From Riptortus pedestris (lineage: Eukaryota; Arthropoda; Insecta; Hemiptera; Alydidae): DNA of 64,000 nucleotides. The stretch lies in contig CM032231.1 in assembly GCA_019009955.1 (NCBI GenBank), forward strand, positions 86,260,001 through 86,324,000, written 5' to 3'. Shown piece after piece: positions 47,401-61,308 of this stretch. Both the position numbers and the translations under genes were made by a program. The first letter of the stretch is position 1; every line of letters starts with the position of its first letter. The notes under the pieces are model-generated. The model was not told the DNA's origin. It worked only from the letters and a program-made list of their open reading frames with translations, and did not search any database.

Positions 47401-50400
47401 GGATGCACTTAAAAATGGTTGTTAATAAATAAAGAAATTGTTTACCATGTAAAAAAAGAAATACAAAATGATAGTTAACAAAAAATAAAAACATTGAGAC
47501 TATGAACTATCGGCAAATGTCACACATAAGTCAGCAAGCTGGTTTATTCCAAATAATGACATTCTGTAATTCAGTGATGGACAAGCTATATTTTTGTGAG
47601 AGAGGCTAAATAAAAAACAAACTATGATTGTTTGTTTTTGTAAATCTAAACTCTATTAATAATCAAGAAGGAGAGCATTACGAGTATATAGGGAGTCTTA
47701 TAGTTTATTTAATGTGCAATGATTTTAAATACTATACATTAACTTAATGCAATATTAAAAAGAAGATAGATCCTATTCCTGACTCACATACATTTTTTTT
47801 AATGTTTTAAATTTATTACTATAATTTTTTACCAACCAAATTTCTTGTTCAGAATGTCATTTTTATTTTATTTCTTCCAATTTACATTAGTTTCTAGATA
47901 TTTTAAGTGTGAATAAAACCCTTTCATATGGTCATGGCTATTTTTGGATGTAAATTAACAGTTTAACAGGTGTTTTTGAGAGAACTGTGCAATGAACTGT
48001 GACAGACACTTCCAAATTTTTAATGTAGTATTTTTATAAAAAATAAGAAATGCAACCTTTGTAACTCTTAATTTTTTTAACTGTTCTAAATTTCATAAAA
48101 CATAAGAACGTTTGAAAATAAACAATTTAAACAATTTCTTAATTTCCAAATAACTCCAAAATTCTTTGTTCAAATTAGTAAATAATTTTTTCAGCTAACC
48201 ACTTTTCTTTGTTGTTTGGAGTAAAACAAAAAAAAAAACAATATTATTTGAATTAATATTAGGATTAATTTTAATTAATAAGATATTGTACTCACTGTTT
48301 CATTTTTTAAGATTTTATTTTGTTTTTTCTTGTTGCTTTTTTTTTTTTCATTACTTAACTTTAAATGTAGAGCAACTTTTGTTATGATTTATTCTTGGTA
48401 TTATGTTTTGTTGATAATTGTTGTTTGTTGAGTAAACTGCTGTTTAAATACTTCACTATTATTGGTACTTATCTATCAGTTGAAATTTATACAAAAAGCT
48501 ATAAATACAAATTGTTTTTCATTTAATAATTTATAAATCATATAGTAAACCAGACAGAACCCCCAACTGAACTTCCTCTGACCCTAGGGCTATAGTTTGG
48601 CCATCACTGTTTTAACCCATACAAAGTAAAATATAAAGCTTCCAAAAGAACAAAATAGAGAAATAAATTTTGCATATCTTAAAATATCTATTGAAGCAAT
48701 AAATAAATAAAAAACACTAAAATGTTGTCCTCTTATTTAATATTCTCGGGTGTAAGCAATCATATAGTTGGGCAGACATGAGCATATCATGCAAAATAAG
48801 CATACCATTAGTAGACCTCGCTTGTTGTTGACCCCCAATCTCCAAGTGGCTTGGTTTGCCATGAACTGGAGAAGAAGACTGCGATGTACCTAGACCATAC
48901 AATAACACTTCTCTTTCAAATCGCCAAAAATAAAACAAAATCGTCAAAAATTACGCACGATTTATGATTTTATCATAACATTGGGGTGACTAATGTTTCT
49001 ATTTTCCCTTCCTTGTTTCTAGACTAAAATGATATCCCTCTGAAAGTACTTATTAGAAGAATTTAATATTTTAAATTCAGTAATATTACTCAATACATCT
49101 GTTTCTGACATCTCGATCAGGAAAGTAAAGGAGTTGCATATCGACTATTTTTATATTTGTTCTTTAAACTTCTATGCCACATCGGCAATATAATTAAACT
49201 ATGAGCTTTCTGCTCCAATTCTTGTGATACTCTTGACAGCTCAGTTATAATAATTTTATTTTGGAGGTATTCATTAGATGGATGCAATGGTTTTTATATA
49301 ATATGTTTACTATCGTTAACAAATAAGGGCTAACATATATTTTCATGTGCCAGTTAATTGATATGTTGTAATTTTCCTTCATGAATAGAGGAAAGGACAT
49401 ATCTTCTTGTTTGAAAGAATTAGATAACACCTGAATAGAACGAATACAAAAACATAACACTAATTCTACTTGAATAGATTACAGTCCTTCAAGATTTAAA
49501 TGAATAATATCATCCTTTCTTAAAATTTTCCTTACATTAATATTTAAAAATAGCAAGTGTATATTTGTCAATGATATACTTTAATAAATGAAAGTATATA
49601 ATTGTCACTTAAATTTTAAATACTTTAAAAACGTAGAAGACTCATTTACTGAAAAAAAAAAAACAGTTTCTACTACAAGCTTTCTAACTGCCTGTCAATT
49701 AAAAATATTTAAATGACATTTTATTATTTTTTATATAAGAGAAAAATGTATCAAATATTCTGGGACCGGTACCCTTGCCTCCTCCCTGATATTTAGGGCA
49801 GTTTTCTGAACAATTACAAAACAGATGTTAATTTGATCAATTTTCTATTGTGTAATCCTTTCCAACCTAACAAAGAGATGGAGAAACAAGCATGAATATT
49901 TAGAGCAAAAATAATGTAGAATTAAGATTGGAAAACCTACTATGGGTCTAATTTTACTCTAAATTAACTTGAGTTAATGTAAATCATTTCATTTGTATTA
50001 AAAATTGTTTGCTTAGAATAAGGACAATTAATGCTGGATTAACAGAGTCTTTTTCGAAATTTCAATTATAATTTAAAAGTATGAATTATGTTTAAAAAAA
50101 GATGGAATGACCAGTAGCACCCAACTTGTAACCTTTCTTTTTTGTATTGAAAATTCCCAGGAAAATTAAACTTATCCAGAATGATTAAAAATCATTTTTG
50201 TTGAGGCCTTCAAACCATTCTCATTCTTATCCTACACATGTATGGTTTAAAGATAAGCTATTAGTAGGAGTTATAGAGCTACGTAGACAGAATTCATCAT
50301 TTATTTATATAAGCTCAAGTTTGAGAGGCATAAAAGATGGGAGTCCTCAACTTAGAATAAATATAGCTCTAACACATATTCAAAAAGCCCATTACAATAG

Positions 50401-53400
50401 GTATTTTCCTCTTTCGCATCTACAGAAATTTTCATATTCTGGGAAATGTCATATTTCCCTTGATATCAATTAAGAATGAGAAAGTAGGATGAATGTCAAA
50501 ATATAACTTGTGTGATCTATTGGATCAAGTTTTATTAACTAAGTAATGTTGCTACAGTATCAGCACATTTTAAAAAAAAAAATATGTTATGACCCATTTG
50601 CTCTTCCAAAACTACTTCCTGCAACTGTAGGAAGCATTCTTGCACCACTTCTTTGATACGATAAAAGAGAACCTACATGGTTTTTCTTTCAAATTTCTAT
50701 TTTTTGAAGGGATCTCTAAATAGTCACCAATTAAAAAAGAAGAAGTTTGAATCCATTAAATAGTGTTAGAATTGGTTCACACTAAACACTGATACCTCTT
50801 TCATTCTTTTTTATCTAAAGACAAAGCTTGAATAGACAAATAAATAATACTTAAAAAATAAGATTTATCTCAAGCACAATCGATTAGTGAGAACAAAAAC
50901 AGTACACAGAAATCTATTTATTAATATTTTAGCAGTCAAATGTTTGATTATTCACTTGGTTTCCCACTTCATAGCTCAGGAGAGGTACCAAAATACAGGT
51001 CTTAATTGAACTGTAAGTCAAGGCTTGCTAGTTTTTTTCTAAGATTCATATTGTTAGGAGTATGGTTGTCAAGAGATTGTACTGCTTTAATTCTCATAGA
51101 TTTCAATAGTTTTGCAGAAAAATAAAAGTGTATATTCATTGTACTAAACAAATAAAACTCAACACCAAGATTCCTTGGAACCATTGAAGTCTCTGTGGTG
51201 ATTAAAACATTATTGAAGTTTAAAAAAGTTGAGATAAATTAATGTTTTCCTTTACAAAATACATTTCTCATTCATCTAACATCTTCAGATTGCTGAAAAC
51301 ATCAAAAACACCAGCTTCAGTGAGATAAAAACAATAAAATAATTTTTAAGTATAGTTAATAAAGATATATGTAACAAAATTAAATTGTGACTGGCTTATT
51401 CACTGATGGCTAAATGGCTGGAACTCTCTGATAGTGAGTGAGCTCCTATTTTTTCTAGAGCCGAAGGTTTCGTATGAGACTGTTAGGTTGAGTTAAGCAT
51501 TGTTCTTGATGAGGTTACTAGAGAACCCAAAGTGGTTGAAAGAAAGAGCTAAAGAAGGAAGTGATTTATATTTTAAAAAATTCACATAAGTGAATGTGTG
51601 TGTTAGGGCAATGTAAAAACTAGTCAGAAATAGTACCACAGTTCTAGGAAGTAAAGTATAATACTAAGTTATGAAATCTACTGAGAACGAAAGAATGGTG
51701 ACAGTCCAATAAATGGTGATTCGTGATCAACTCCTGCTAACCAATGTCAGAAGAGGTTCCTCTAGCTTTAGAGAACCTATCCAACCTATTCAATCTTTCT
51801 GTATTATATGCATCTCCCCCCCCCTTCATATAAATGTTTAACAGCACACTGAAGTTGAGATGTAGAGTATAGAAAAAAAACGTTACTTTGTGGGAAATGG
51901 CTTTGTTTATCACAACTTTATATTGAGGATACCCAAATTCTTTAGATATTAATCCAATCTAATTAACAATAAATCAAAATAAATGATAAAAAAAATTGAA
52001 GATATAAAAAAAAAATCAAAGAAACACTATCAGAATTATCAAGCTTTTCAAAAACACTCAAATAAAAAGAGAGGGATGATTTTTCATGGCAAGAATTAAT
52101 TAAGAAATTATTGTTGTGGTAAATTATTATTACTGATAAGTCAATTATAGTAAAACAGAATATTAAACTCAAATTTATAACCTTCATCACACTGCCAAAG
52201 CTCTGGAAACCTATACAGATTATCTTTCACCAAAATTCTGAAGTTTTTTTGTTATTTTTTTTTAAAAAACAAAGTAATCTCATTGCTGTTAAGCTTTTAA
52301 TCACTGTAATTAAAAAATCTGATGTGGGCACATTAGATTAAATAAACAAAACTATTTGCAATACTTTGTTAAAAATTATTTCATTTGAGAGTCATGTACA
52401 ACACCTCTATTCCAATGCATTGTATCAAAAAATATAGTACAAAATGTATAGACGTTTATTTTAACAAAAAAAAAATGTTTGTATCTCTAATAGGTACAAA
52501 GAAATTTGCAGTTTATTATTTTTCCATACTTTAAACACCCTTAGTTGATTTTGATCAAAAAGGGAGGTACACAACCGGACATTATAACAATAATAAATAT
52601 GAAATTTCAAGATTCTAAGGCAAGCTGTATTTAAGTCTTGCAAGATACGTACATGAATATGTATGTACAGACATCACACTAAAATTAACCAAAATCGGTA
52701 ATATAACGGATAGTTCCATTGAAATCATATCTTAATTTCTTCCACAATTAATTGTTGTTACATTGAGCTGCTATGACAAATTATTGTTCACCATGTCGAA
52801 GTATCACACTCATTTTGTGGAAATCACCTTTAATGCTCAGATAAAGTTGAGTATTTTACTGGATCTGTACCCAACACTAAATTCACATTTTTTTGTTGTC
52901 ATAAACATTTTTGTTTAAATTATTATTAAGTAATAATTCATTTGAATTAAATATATGAGATTGATGAATAATATTAGGATAAACAAAATAAAATGTGTCT
53001 GGTTCATCATGTATAAATAAAATTAATTAATACTTGAAACATATATAATTTTAGCTTGGTAATTTGGGCTATGCATTGCCATATTCAGTAAAATGTTTTA
53101 AAATTCTATCCTTAACTATGTGTAACAACGAATCCTCAAGAGAATGAACAACAATTTTATATAGTACAAATTGAAGAAAGTAAAAACATCCTTCCACGAT
53201 ATTATAATTAAAATGTTTTTTTTTTAATTTGCCAAAATCTTGAATTAAATTATATAGTACTGATACAACTGAGTATACAATAAATAAATGTGGAGATCAT
53301 ACAGCAACCATGACAGAAAATGAACTCCAAATTCTCATAGCTTATAGTACAGCTTCAAGCAGCATTTGAGGAAGGTACACTTTAACTAGAACTGGATTCC

Positions 53401-56400
53401 TTTTTATCAAATGTTATAATTTTTATGGTTTATCTTACCTCAAGATCAGCTATCTTTAATATTTGTACTTCCATTAACATCACTTATACATGCAAAAATA
53501 TAACAATTAACAGCACACTTTCATAGTAAATAAGCAAGTTCTCCCTATGACCACAAGATCCATATAAGTTGAAACTATAGTTTTTTCAACATTGAGGCCA
53601 GATATGTACAACATCAAGGTCATTTTATTTTTAAGCTATGTACCTTCTCTGATATATTTATGCTAGAAGAAGCACCAGTACTGCAGCAAAAGTAAGGATA
53701 ATATGCATCTGCTCATTGCGGAAAAGCTTTAACCAACAAACAGAGCAGCTAGCAAAGTATTTCATGGAACACACAGCTTAAGCCCCATTAATCCATAGTG
53801 TATTAGCCTTCAGTACAATCGTCTTGAAAAACAATTGCATAGAAAACAACATTGAGTGCATGCAGCAAAACAAAAATGCTCAGTTGGAGTGTCCATATGA
53901 AAATAATATCAAATGAAGCAAAAAACATAAGATCAAATGAAGCACATGAATTGAAATCATATAGTACAGTTATACAAATTATCACTTTTTAATCAAACAC
54001 TCATTGGTTCCCTTGAGCCCAACAAGTTTTGATTAAATTTAAAAAAGAAAAAAAAAAGGCAATTGGGAAATCGGTAAAATATTGTGGGTTGAACTGCCTG
54101 GTGTAGCTACCATAATTGTGAACCAGAATTTTTAACAAGAAATATGAAAAGAGTAAACAAATACAACAGATATAATTTCTTTGGACCTGTTCAACATGGA
54201 CTGGATTAATTTAATTGTTTCAATTTTGTCACATTATTTGAGATCAATAATACGATTAATTATTTGATCAATGCACGAGATTGATTACATCTTAATTAAG
54301 TCTTAAGATTCTCTCCTACAGCCAAATGTACCTTCCAATCCTTATTAAAGCTACACTAAAATACCTTGAAAGGCACTTGACAATACATAATCCTACCTAA
54401 GATTATTTGACAATAGACGAGAGCTAACATATTAATTGAAGTAGCATGAAGAACTTCAAACTACTACAAGATAAAAACACTTTGAAAATTAAAAAGCCAT
54501 CACCAAGAGTAAAAGAAGTTCTTTCATAAAAGAGTTTCCCATTTAGCAGTCAGTGCGTCTTTTAAGTATAGTCTTTTATATTTTATAGTTGAAACTTAAT
54601 GAAATAGTGATTTATGTTTTCCTGTATACATAGATAAAACAGTCTTTTCTTTATATATTGCAAACTGGGTAGTGTTTAAAATAACTCGAACATAAACCTT
54701 GAGACAAAAAAAAAAGTTTATGTTTAACAATAGACACAAAATAAATAAAACAATAACAAAAGAAAAGACAAGATTCACACATAAGCATTGGTTAGTAAAT
54801 AAATCCTCTTAAAGCAAGTTAACACAACAGAACCACAGAAGCCCCATCACCACAGGGAAATACCTCTTAAATGGCTCCAATGATCAAGGTCTTGAGTATT
54901 GGTACTAATATGAAAAGTACTTGAACCATTCATTCCATCAGCAATTGAATCGACGTTCAGATCATGAAGAGTTTTGGGGACAAACTCCATCTTTGGCCGA
55001 TTAATAGCCTCTTCTCGCCTGAAAACAAATTTAAAATAATTTCAAAAATTTTAAATGTTAGACAAAAAATAAAATATTTCTCTCAAATAACTTTTAACAA
55101 TGAAAAATAGAGAAACTGAGTAGTTCTATATTTTTTGTATGTATCATAGATTATTACCCCAAAGTCATCATTCTATGAAGGTGGATGAAATATAAACCAG
55201 ACTTTTGTTGTATGTCTTCACATACAACCCCATTTAGCAATGGACGTTATATTTTAATATATTAACAGTAGGGAAATCCGCTAAGTGAGCTACTTTGAAC
55301 TCTCACCATTGTGCAGCTAAGAGTAATTTAAAATAAACATTCTACAATTATATTTTTCTTAACAAAGGCAGGTTTAAAACCATCCGATATTTTTATTAGG
55401 CTGATGACACAGTTTTGGACATACTATACTTTCTTGGGCCCAAGTGTTTAATTACTTTCAAGAATAAGTCTCACATATAACAACAAATATTCAGTATGAT
55501 CAATTTATGAAAACAAAGTTAACATATTGCTCCATCCATCATTTTTAAAAAAAAAACTTTTTGAATGTATATAATTTTGATGTTTTTGTTTTACTTACTT
55601 ATGCAGACTTATGTTCATTACTAAATTTAATATATATGTATATTTGACATTTACTACCTTACATATGCCAGTACTTCAACAGACCCAAAACCAATTAGCC
55701 AAAAATTTAATATATAAAATTAAATTATTTATTAACACCTACTTTTTGCAACTAAGGCTAATTGGGAGGGGTTATCTACAGGTTACCACCCTTTTCTAGC
55801 CAGGATGGCACTCAGGATTTTATTTAATGAATTCCGTCACTAAATAAATTCCTCTTTTAATATATAAGGGATAAAAATAATTAAGAATAATTATTGTTAT
55901 CATTAATTAAAATATAAAAAAAAATTTCCTAGTTGTTATTAACATTTAAAATATACCAAACAAATACAAAATCATAGGTGCTTGAAACAATTATTTTATT
56001 GGGTAGTAAACAGAGGCACGAATGTTTTCCAAGAGTTATATTTAATACAAGTTAAAGAATGAATATTCTTGTAAATAATGTTTGTTATCTCTTAATCCAG
56101 ATTAGTTAAGGTGAGTTTATGCATCAGTTACAATGACTTGGAGGTATTTAGGTAAAATATTTTTTTTTTTAAATTTAATATTTTTTTCCTGAAAAGAAAT
56201 ATCTACAGTGCAGTTGCCAGGAAAATATGTGTTGGTGTAAAATGAAAATTTTGATTTGGAAGATGCAAAGAGTCCCTGCTCAGTTGCTGATGACCAAATT
56301 TAAGAATTGGTCACAATTAACGCATGCAATGGCATGATATAGTAGAAAACACTCAAAAGTCTTATACAATTGTCTCTAATCATTTGAAGGCAGAAAGGGG

Positions 56401-59400
56401 TACATGCATTTCTCAAAATTTGAAGGTAAAATATTTATTGGGCCCTCTGACCATCAAAAATTCCCTCCTAAAGCCAAAGTTAATGGCCTATTTTTCATAT
56501 TGGAGAAAAATCTAAAACTTAAATCCTCTTAAGTTATTTCATTTTTATTACCAAGATTTTATTATGATCAGAAAATATAAATTTGAATATTCAGTAAGCC
56601 TTGGGGTATCACATTAAACACTCCAGGGCATGATTACAGAGAAACATTGAAAATTAATGTTAAAATGATTCTTGATATAGTTAAGAATATGTAAAAATTC
56701 AGAAGAAAATTTTAAAAAAGTAACAAAAGGTAATAAAAATAAAACAAAATAAAAATTTCATACTTTTCGTGTAGATTTTCTACAACAGTTTGCAAAATTT
56801 CTACGCACTGCCGATGGTACTCCAATAAACCTTCTGAAAATGTAGTTAACTGGGATATTTGCTCCACCTACCCAAACAAACAAAATGTTAAAGACTTTGT
56901 TCATGAGTAAATTAAAATAATTTAATTAGGTTTTATATTGACTAAATAACACAAAAAAAAAACAAATAATATTAATGTGTACAACAGTGTGGGAAAATAA
57001 GAACTATTAAAAGTCTATGTACCAATCTTTTTGTAAGGCATTAAAATGTCTAAATATCACTTAGGTGTGATTATAATCTCTAACTCTTTTTTGAAGGTAC
57101 AACATTCAATGATGACGTTAAAAGATTGGTACATAGAAAGGGACTATTAAAATCTTTCATTTGGAATATTTTTTGTTTGAATTAGAAGCATTTTGAACTT
57201 GAAAAACATTTAGACTTGAACTAGCAACAACAGTTCCCACAGGTACTGCTGTCATAAACACATTTTAATTACATTTCATATTATATGATAAAATAAAATG
57301 AAACTTAACATGCAAATAAATATTTATAAAAAAGTATCAAGAAGCACATAAACAGCAAGTAGTAAAATAAAATTCAAAACCACTCAATGTTACAATGCTT
57401 TATATCAATGGAGTTAACTATAACTACTATTTCAACCAGAAATTTGAAAAGCTGTTAACAACACCAATTGCATTTATTAAAAGTACAAAATCAAGAAGGA
57501 AAATAGTACATTTTACCCTAATGAGTAAGATTCGGTTAGAATAATTAGTGAAAATTGAAAGAAAATTTTAAAAAAACATTGATTGAAATGCATAATTCAT
57601 GACAACTTTATGAAATAGAAATGTCATTGACCAAAAGAAAAAATATAAAGGTGATTATTTAATTAAAAGCATAAAAACACAAGTATAAAAAGTTGAAAAC
57701 AATGAAAAATGATTATTGTATTTATTAAAATTAACACTTCAGTTATAGAAATTCAGCTCAAATTCAGATTTGAATTACAGTGAACATTAATAAATCACGG
57801 CCCACCAAAACCCACTATTTTCTTACTCATAACCATTTTAATGATAAAGATCATCAAACAATTAATTATTCATTCATCATCAAACAATTAATTATTTTTT
57901 TCAGTGAGTCGAACTAGCATTAAATTTTACTATTAGTGAATTATAGTAAGTTATACTAGAAAGTTAATTTTTTAGAGAGAAGTGGTATGAATGATTTAAT
58001 ATGTACTATAAATACTCCTTTTTATTAAAAAGGAAAAGTAATATTAATTATTGTCTTTGTATTTGCACTAGATAGTTTGAATCCTACTATGAGTCATTTG
58101 TTCTTTGTTTAAATATTAAGATACCAGGTAAAAATCTAGCAAGCACATGCAGGGCATTATGTTTAATATTATATAGTATAATAGAGGAAGTACAAGTACT
58201 TTAGATCAGTTTGTGGCTGCATTCATGAGAATATTTTGAGGAAAAACTAACTTTAAATGGAATTGATACCACTAATCCACTTTCCTTTTTTAAGTGATTT
58301 TGAGACGTAAAAATTCCTTTGTGTTTTCTTCATCCAAATTTTGTTATTTATAAAATATCGTTACTTATTGTAGCCTTGTAGACAAGAAGTGAAGAGTCAA
58401 TGAACCTTGAAAATACTGCACAGATTAAAACAACTGTGGATAGTGTTTGAAGTTTTTTTTTCCTCGTGAGATGTTTAAATGCCTTCAACTAATTTCACCT
58501 AATAGTTACCACTATCATTAAACTGTTAAATTGAATAGTAGTGTTCTGCATAAATGTATATATAAAAATTCCAATAATTTAATTACATTATGTTTTCGGA
58601 TTGAAAATTTCATTCAATATGGTGGTCACCACACAGGTAAACAGTTAAAACTACTAACAATGCTGTTATATTTACCATAATTATATAAAAGATTTGCTAG
58701 GGTTTATGCGACAAGAAGAAGAAGTGAGTCTTCTTGCTGACTCCTATATTTCCAATTGACTGCTGGCTTTCAGCTTTAGCAGACTTGTCCTCTTTTCTGT
58801 AGGTGCTATGATTTGGCTACTTCTTCCTTAAGACGTAGCATTGTAACATTACTGTTTTCCAAGCATTTTAAAAAAATAATCGCTTGCTTAAAGAAAATTA
58901 GCACCAGCTGAAAATGAAGAGCTAAAAACCAGCAAGCAATAGAAAATAAATATTAAATATGGTTAAATTAAAAACAAAGCCACACCCCACCAGAGTGTAT
59001 AAATATTTATGGATAGCTTTTATGAGGTTAACAACTCAATGCTAAAACTCAGAAAAAATACATAAATGTGATAATTATATAGGTTCGCAAATTACGTGTA
59101 AATAAGTATTACAATGAAAACATTAAAATTGAATTTTTATTTTATTTTATTTTTGAGTTAGTTCAGAAAACTCTGGTTGTGAAACGTATATAGTAGATAT
59201 TCAGTGGCAATGTAAGAATTTTTGAGATTCAATAAGTTGAATGGTCATCAGGCCCATGTTAGAAATTTTATACAGGCAGTTCTGGACTTCTTTCTGGAAG
59301 TCAGTGTGTTTCCTACAAGTTTTTTTTTTTTTTTTTTTGGTGGATTTCAGCACATATGTTCTCAGCTCCTCCCTGATCCTTTCATTTCTTATGCAGTCTT

Positions 59401-61248
59401 GTCTAGTTTTACCTACAACTCTGCTTAAGTACTTCATTTCAGCTCCAGTGATTGTGCTTTTCAAGCATGACCCTGCTCTCAGTCCCTTAGGTAAAAGTAG
59501 GAAATTATACTGACTTGTAAATATGTAGGTTGATTTTGTGCCCCACATCTCAATGGCTGTTTAATATGCTATAATAAACTTGGTGGTGCTTGTAATTATA
59601 AACTAATTATAATATTCATAAATAAATAGAGTATAGTTGATGACTAGAAATTCACCTTCTAGTTTCTACTCTTCTATTGCACTCAATTTATTTATGAATT
59701 TTATAGTTGGTAATTAATCGTTATACTACATATTATGAGAATACATATATGTTTCTGTGTGGATGATAAGGTTTTTTTTTTAAAAATTAGACATAATTGT
59801 GAATAACAATACGTACAGACAATATTATATGATATTTATTTTAAAGCTTTCTTTTAATACTTGTTCATGTATAATTTGTCAACCCATGTAAATAAGTCAT
59901 CATGATTTTTTTGTGGATTATGTTGAAGCACTTACGAGATGTTAGTTACTCTTGTAGCAGCTATCAACAAAGTAATACATATATACTTTGGAGAGATTGG
60001 CCAGTTTAATTAAACCATGACGATCAACCCCACCATTCAGCCTATTAAAATAGTTTAGAAAGAATATACATGGAATATATTCTTGCTTAAAAACAATGGG
60101 ACGTTACTTGAGAATTAAAATAATTGAAGGCATTAAACAGTCTAAATATTCTATATAAAATTAAAGGAAAGCTACCAAAGATTCTAATTACAAGCTTTTA
60201 ATGCAATTATTCACTGCTTACAACATATAAAAATTAGTACAAACAAATTAATAAAATAAAATTGACTTACATCGTTATCCAATAAGTTGAACATACCCAT
60301 CTGGGCAGCATGAAGAGATTCGGCAAATTTTTCTTCAGCTTGTTTGATTTCATCATCTGTAATATGAGACCCTGTGGTGTTTATACCGATCACACAGAAT
60401 CGGCAGTAATGCAGGTAAAGAACAGGGCAAAAAAAAAAGAAAATAAAATAAAATTAAAATGAGTAGTAACAACTTAAAACAAAATAAAGAACAACCAAAT
60501 TTGAGTTCCAAAACTTAACTTAAATAAAATAATATAAAATGAAAGACTATAAGACTTACAAGGGAAATAGCTAGGAAAGATCTACAGTAAAAAAAATCTA
60601 TTTCTAAACAACATACTAAAGAATAGAAGCAAGGTTTATAATGAAAAAGTGAATTGTGATTTTGTAAGAAAATAGAACTTACTATTAGGAGTTCCTTGAT
60701 TTGATAATAAACAGAGAGAAATTTACAGTCACCATTTAGTGAAACCCTATTTTAAAACTAAACTCTTCTATAGAACAAAATTTGAATTTTGATAGTGTAA
60801 TAAATTTACATTTATCAAGTGCAAAATTGTATGTAGTTACTAATGTGTAAATATGATATTGTAGTATGAACATTAAAAGTAAAGTATAACTGTAAAATAA
60901 TAATACCTTTAGCTTGTTTTCTTCGTTTGCAATCAAAATCCAATCTTCGGCCCTGCAGTTTCTTCCTGTGGTACTAAAAAAAAAAAAAAGATGAAGTTTT
61001 ATTACCAAATATTGCATAAAAGTAAGAAAATTTTATAGGTAATAACTCATTTACCATAACTTCTTTCAAATCTTTTGTTTGCAAATGATGGAGTGGTTCC
61101 AAGAAATTCTGCTTCGTGTTGTCATCAAGAGAATATTTGACATCAGCCATTTGCTTCATTCCTTCTCCCATCTCGAGTAGTGCCTGACCTAGAATTACAA
61201 CAGTAATTATGAAAATCATCACATTTTATAAACCAACTAAGCTCCTCA

Positions 61249-61308
<60 letters not shown>

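Larger units (their letters stand above)
42727..54863 (-). other. 12.1-kb endophilin A intron
   Basis: The largest intron of the gene, between the linker exon and the SH3 exon. It contains a SINE tail, a LINE RNase H remnant, a second-type SINE and repeat Y copy 2. No alternative linker exon could be recognised by eye, although arthropod endophilin linkers vary in length. Confidence 0.7.

Noticed and set aside
59201..59548. Minus-strand ORF of 115 codons in an endophilin intron
   Set aside because: It includes a poly-Lys run from a T17 tract and shows no domain. It could be a decayed LINE piece, but no diagnostic motif is seen.
59940..60010. Possible extra endophilin exon ([17 protein letters not shown] on the minus strand)
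   Set aside because: It vaguely mimics the QLATFAEGLLEYHQQC region, but the true exon with a strong match is at 56867-56764, and this frame has a stop before the donor.
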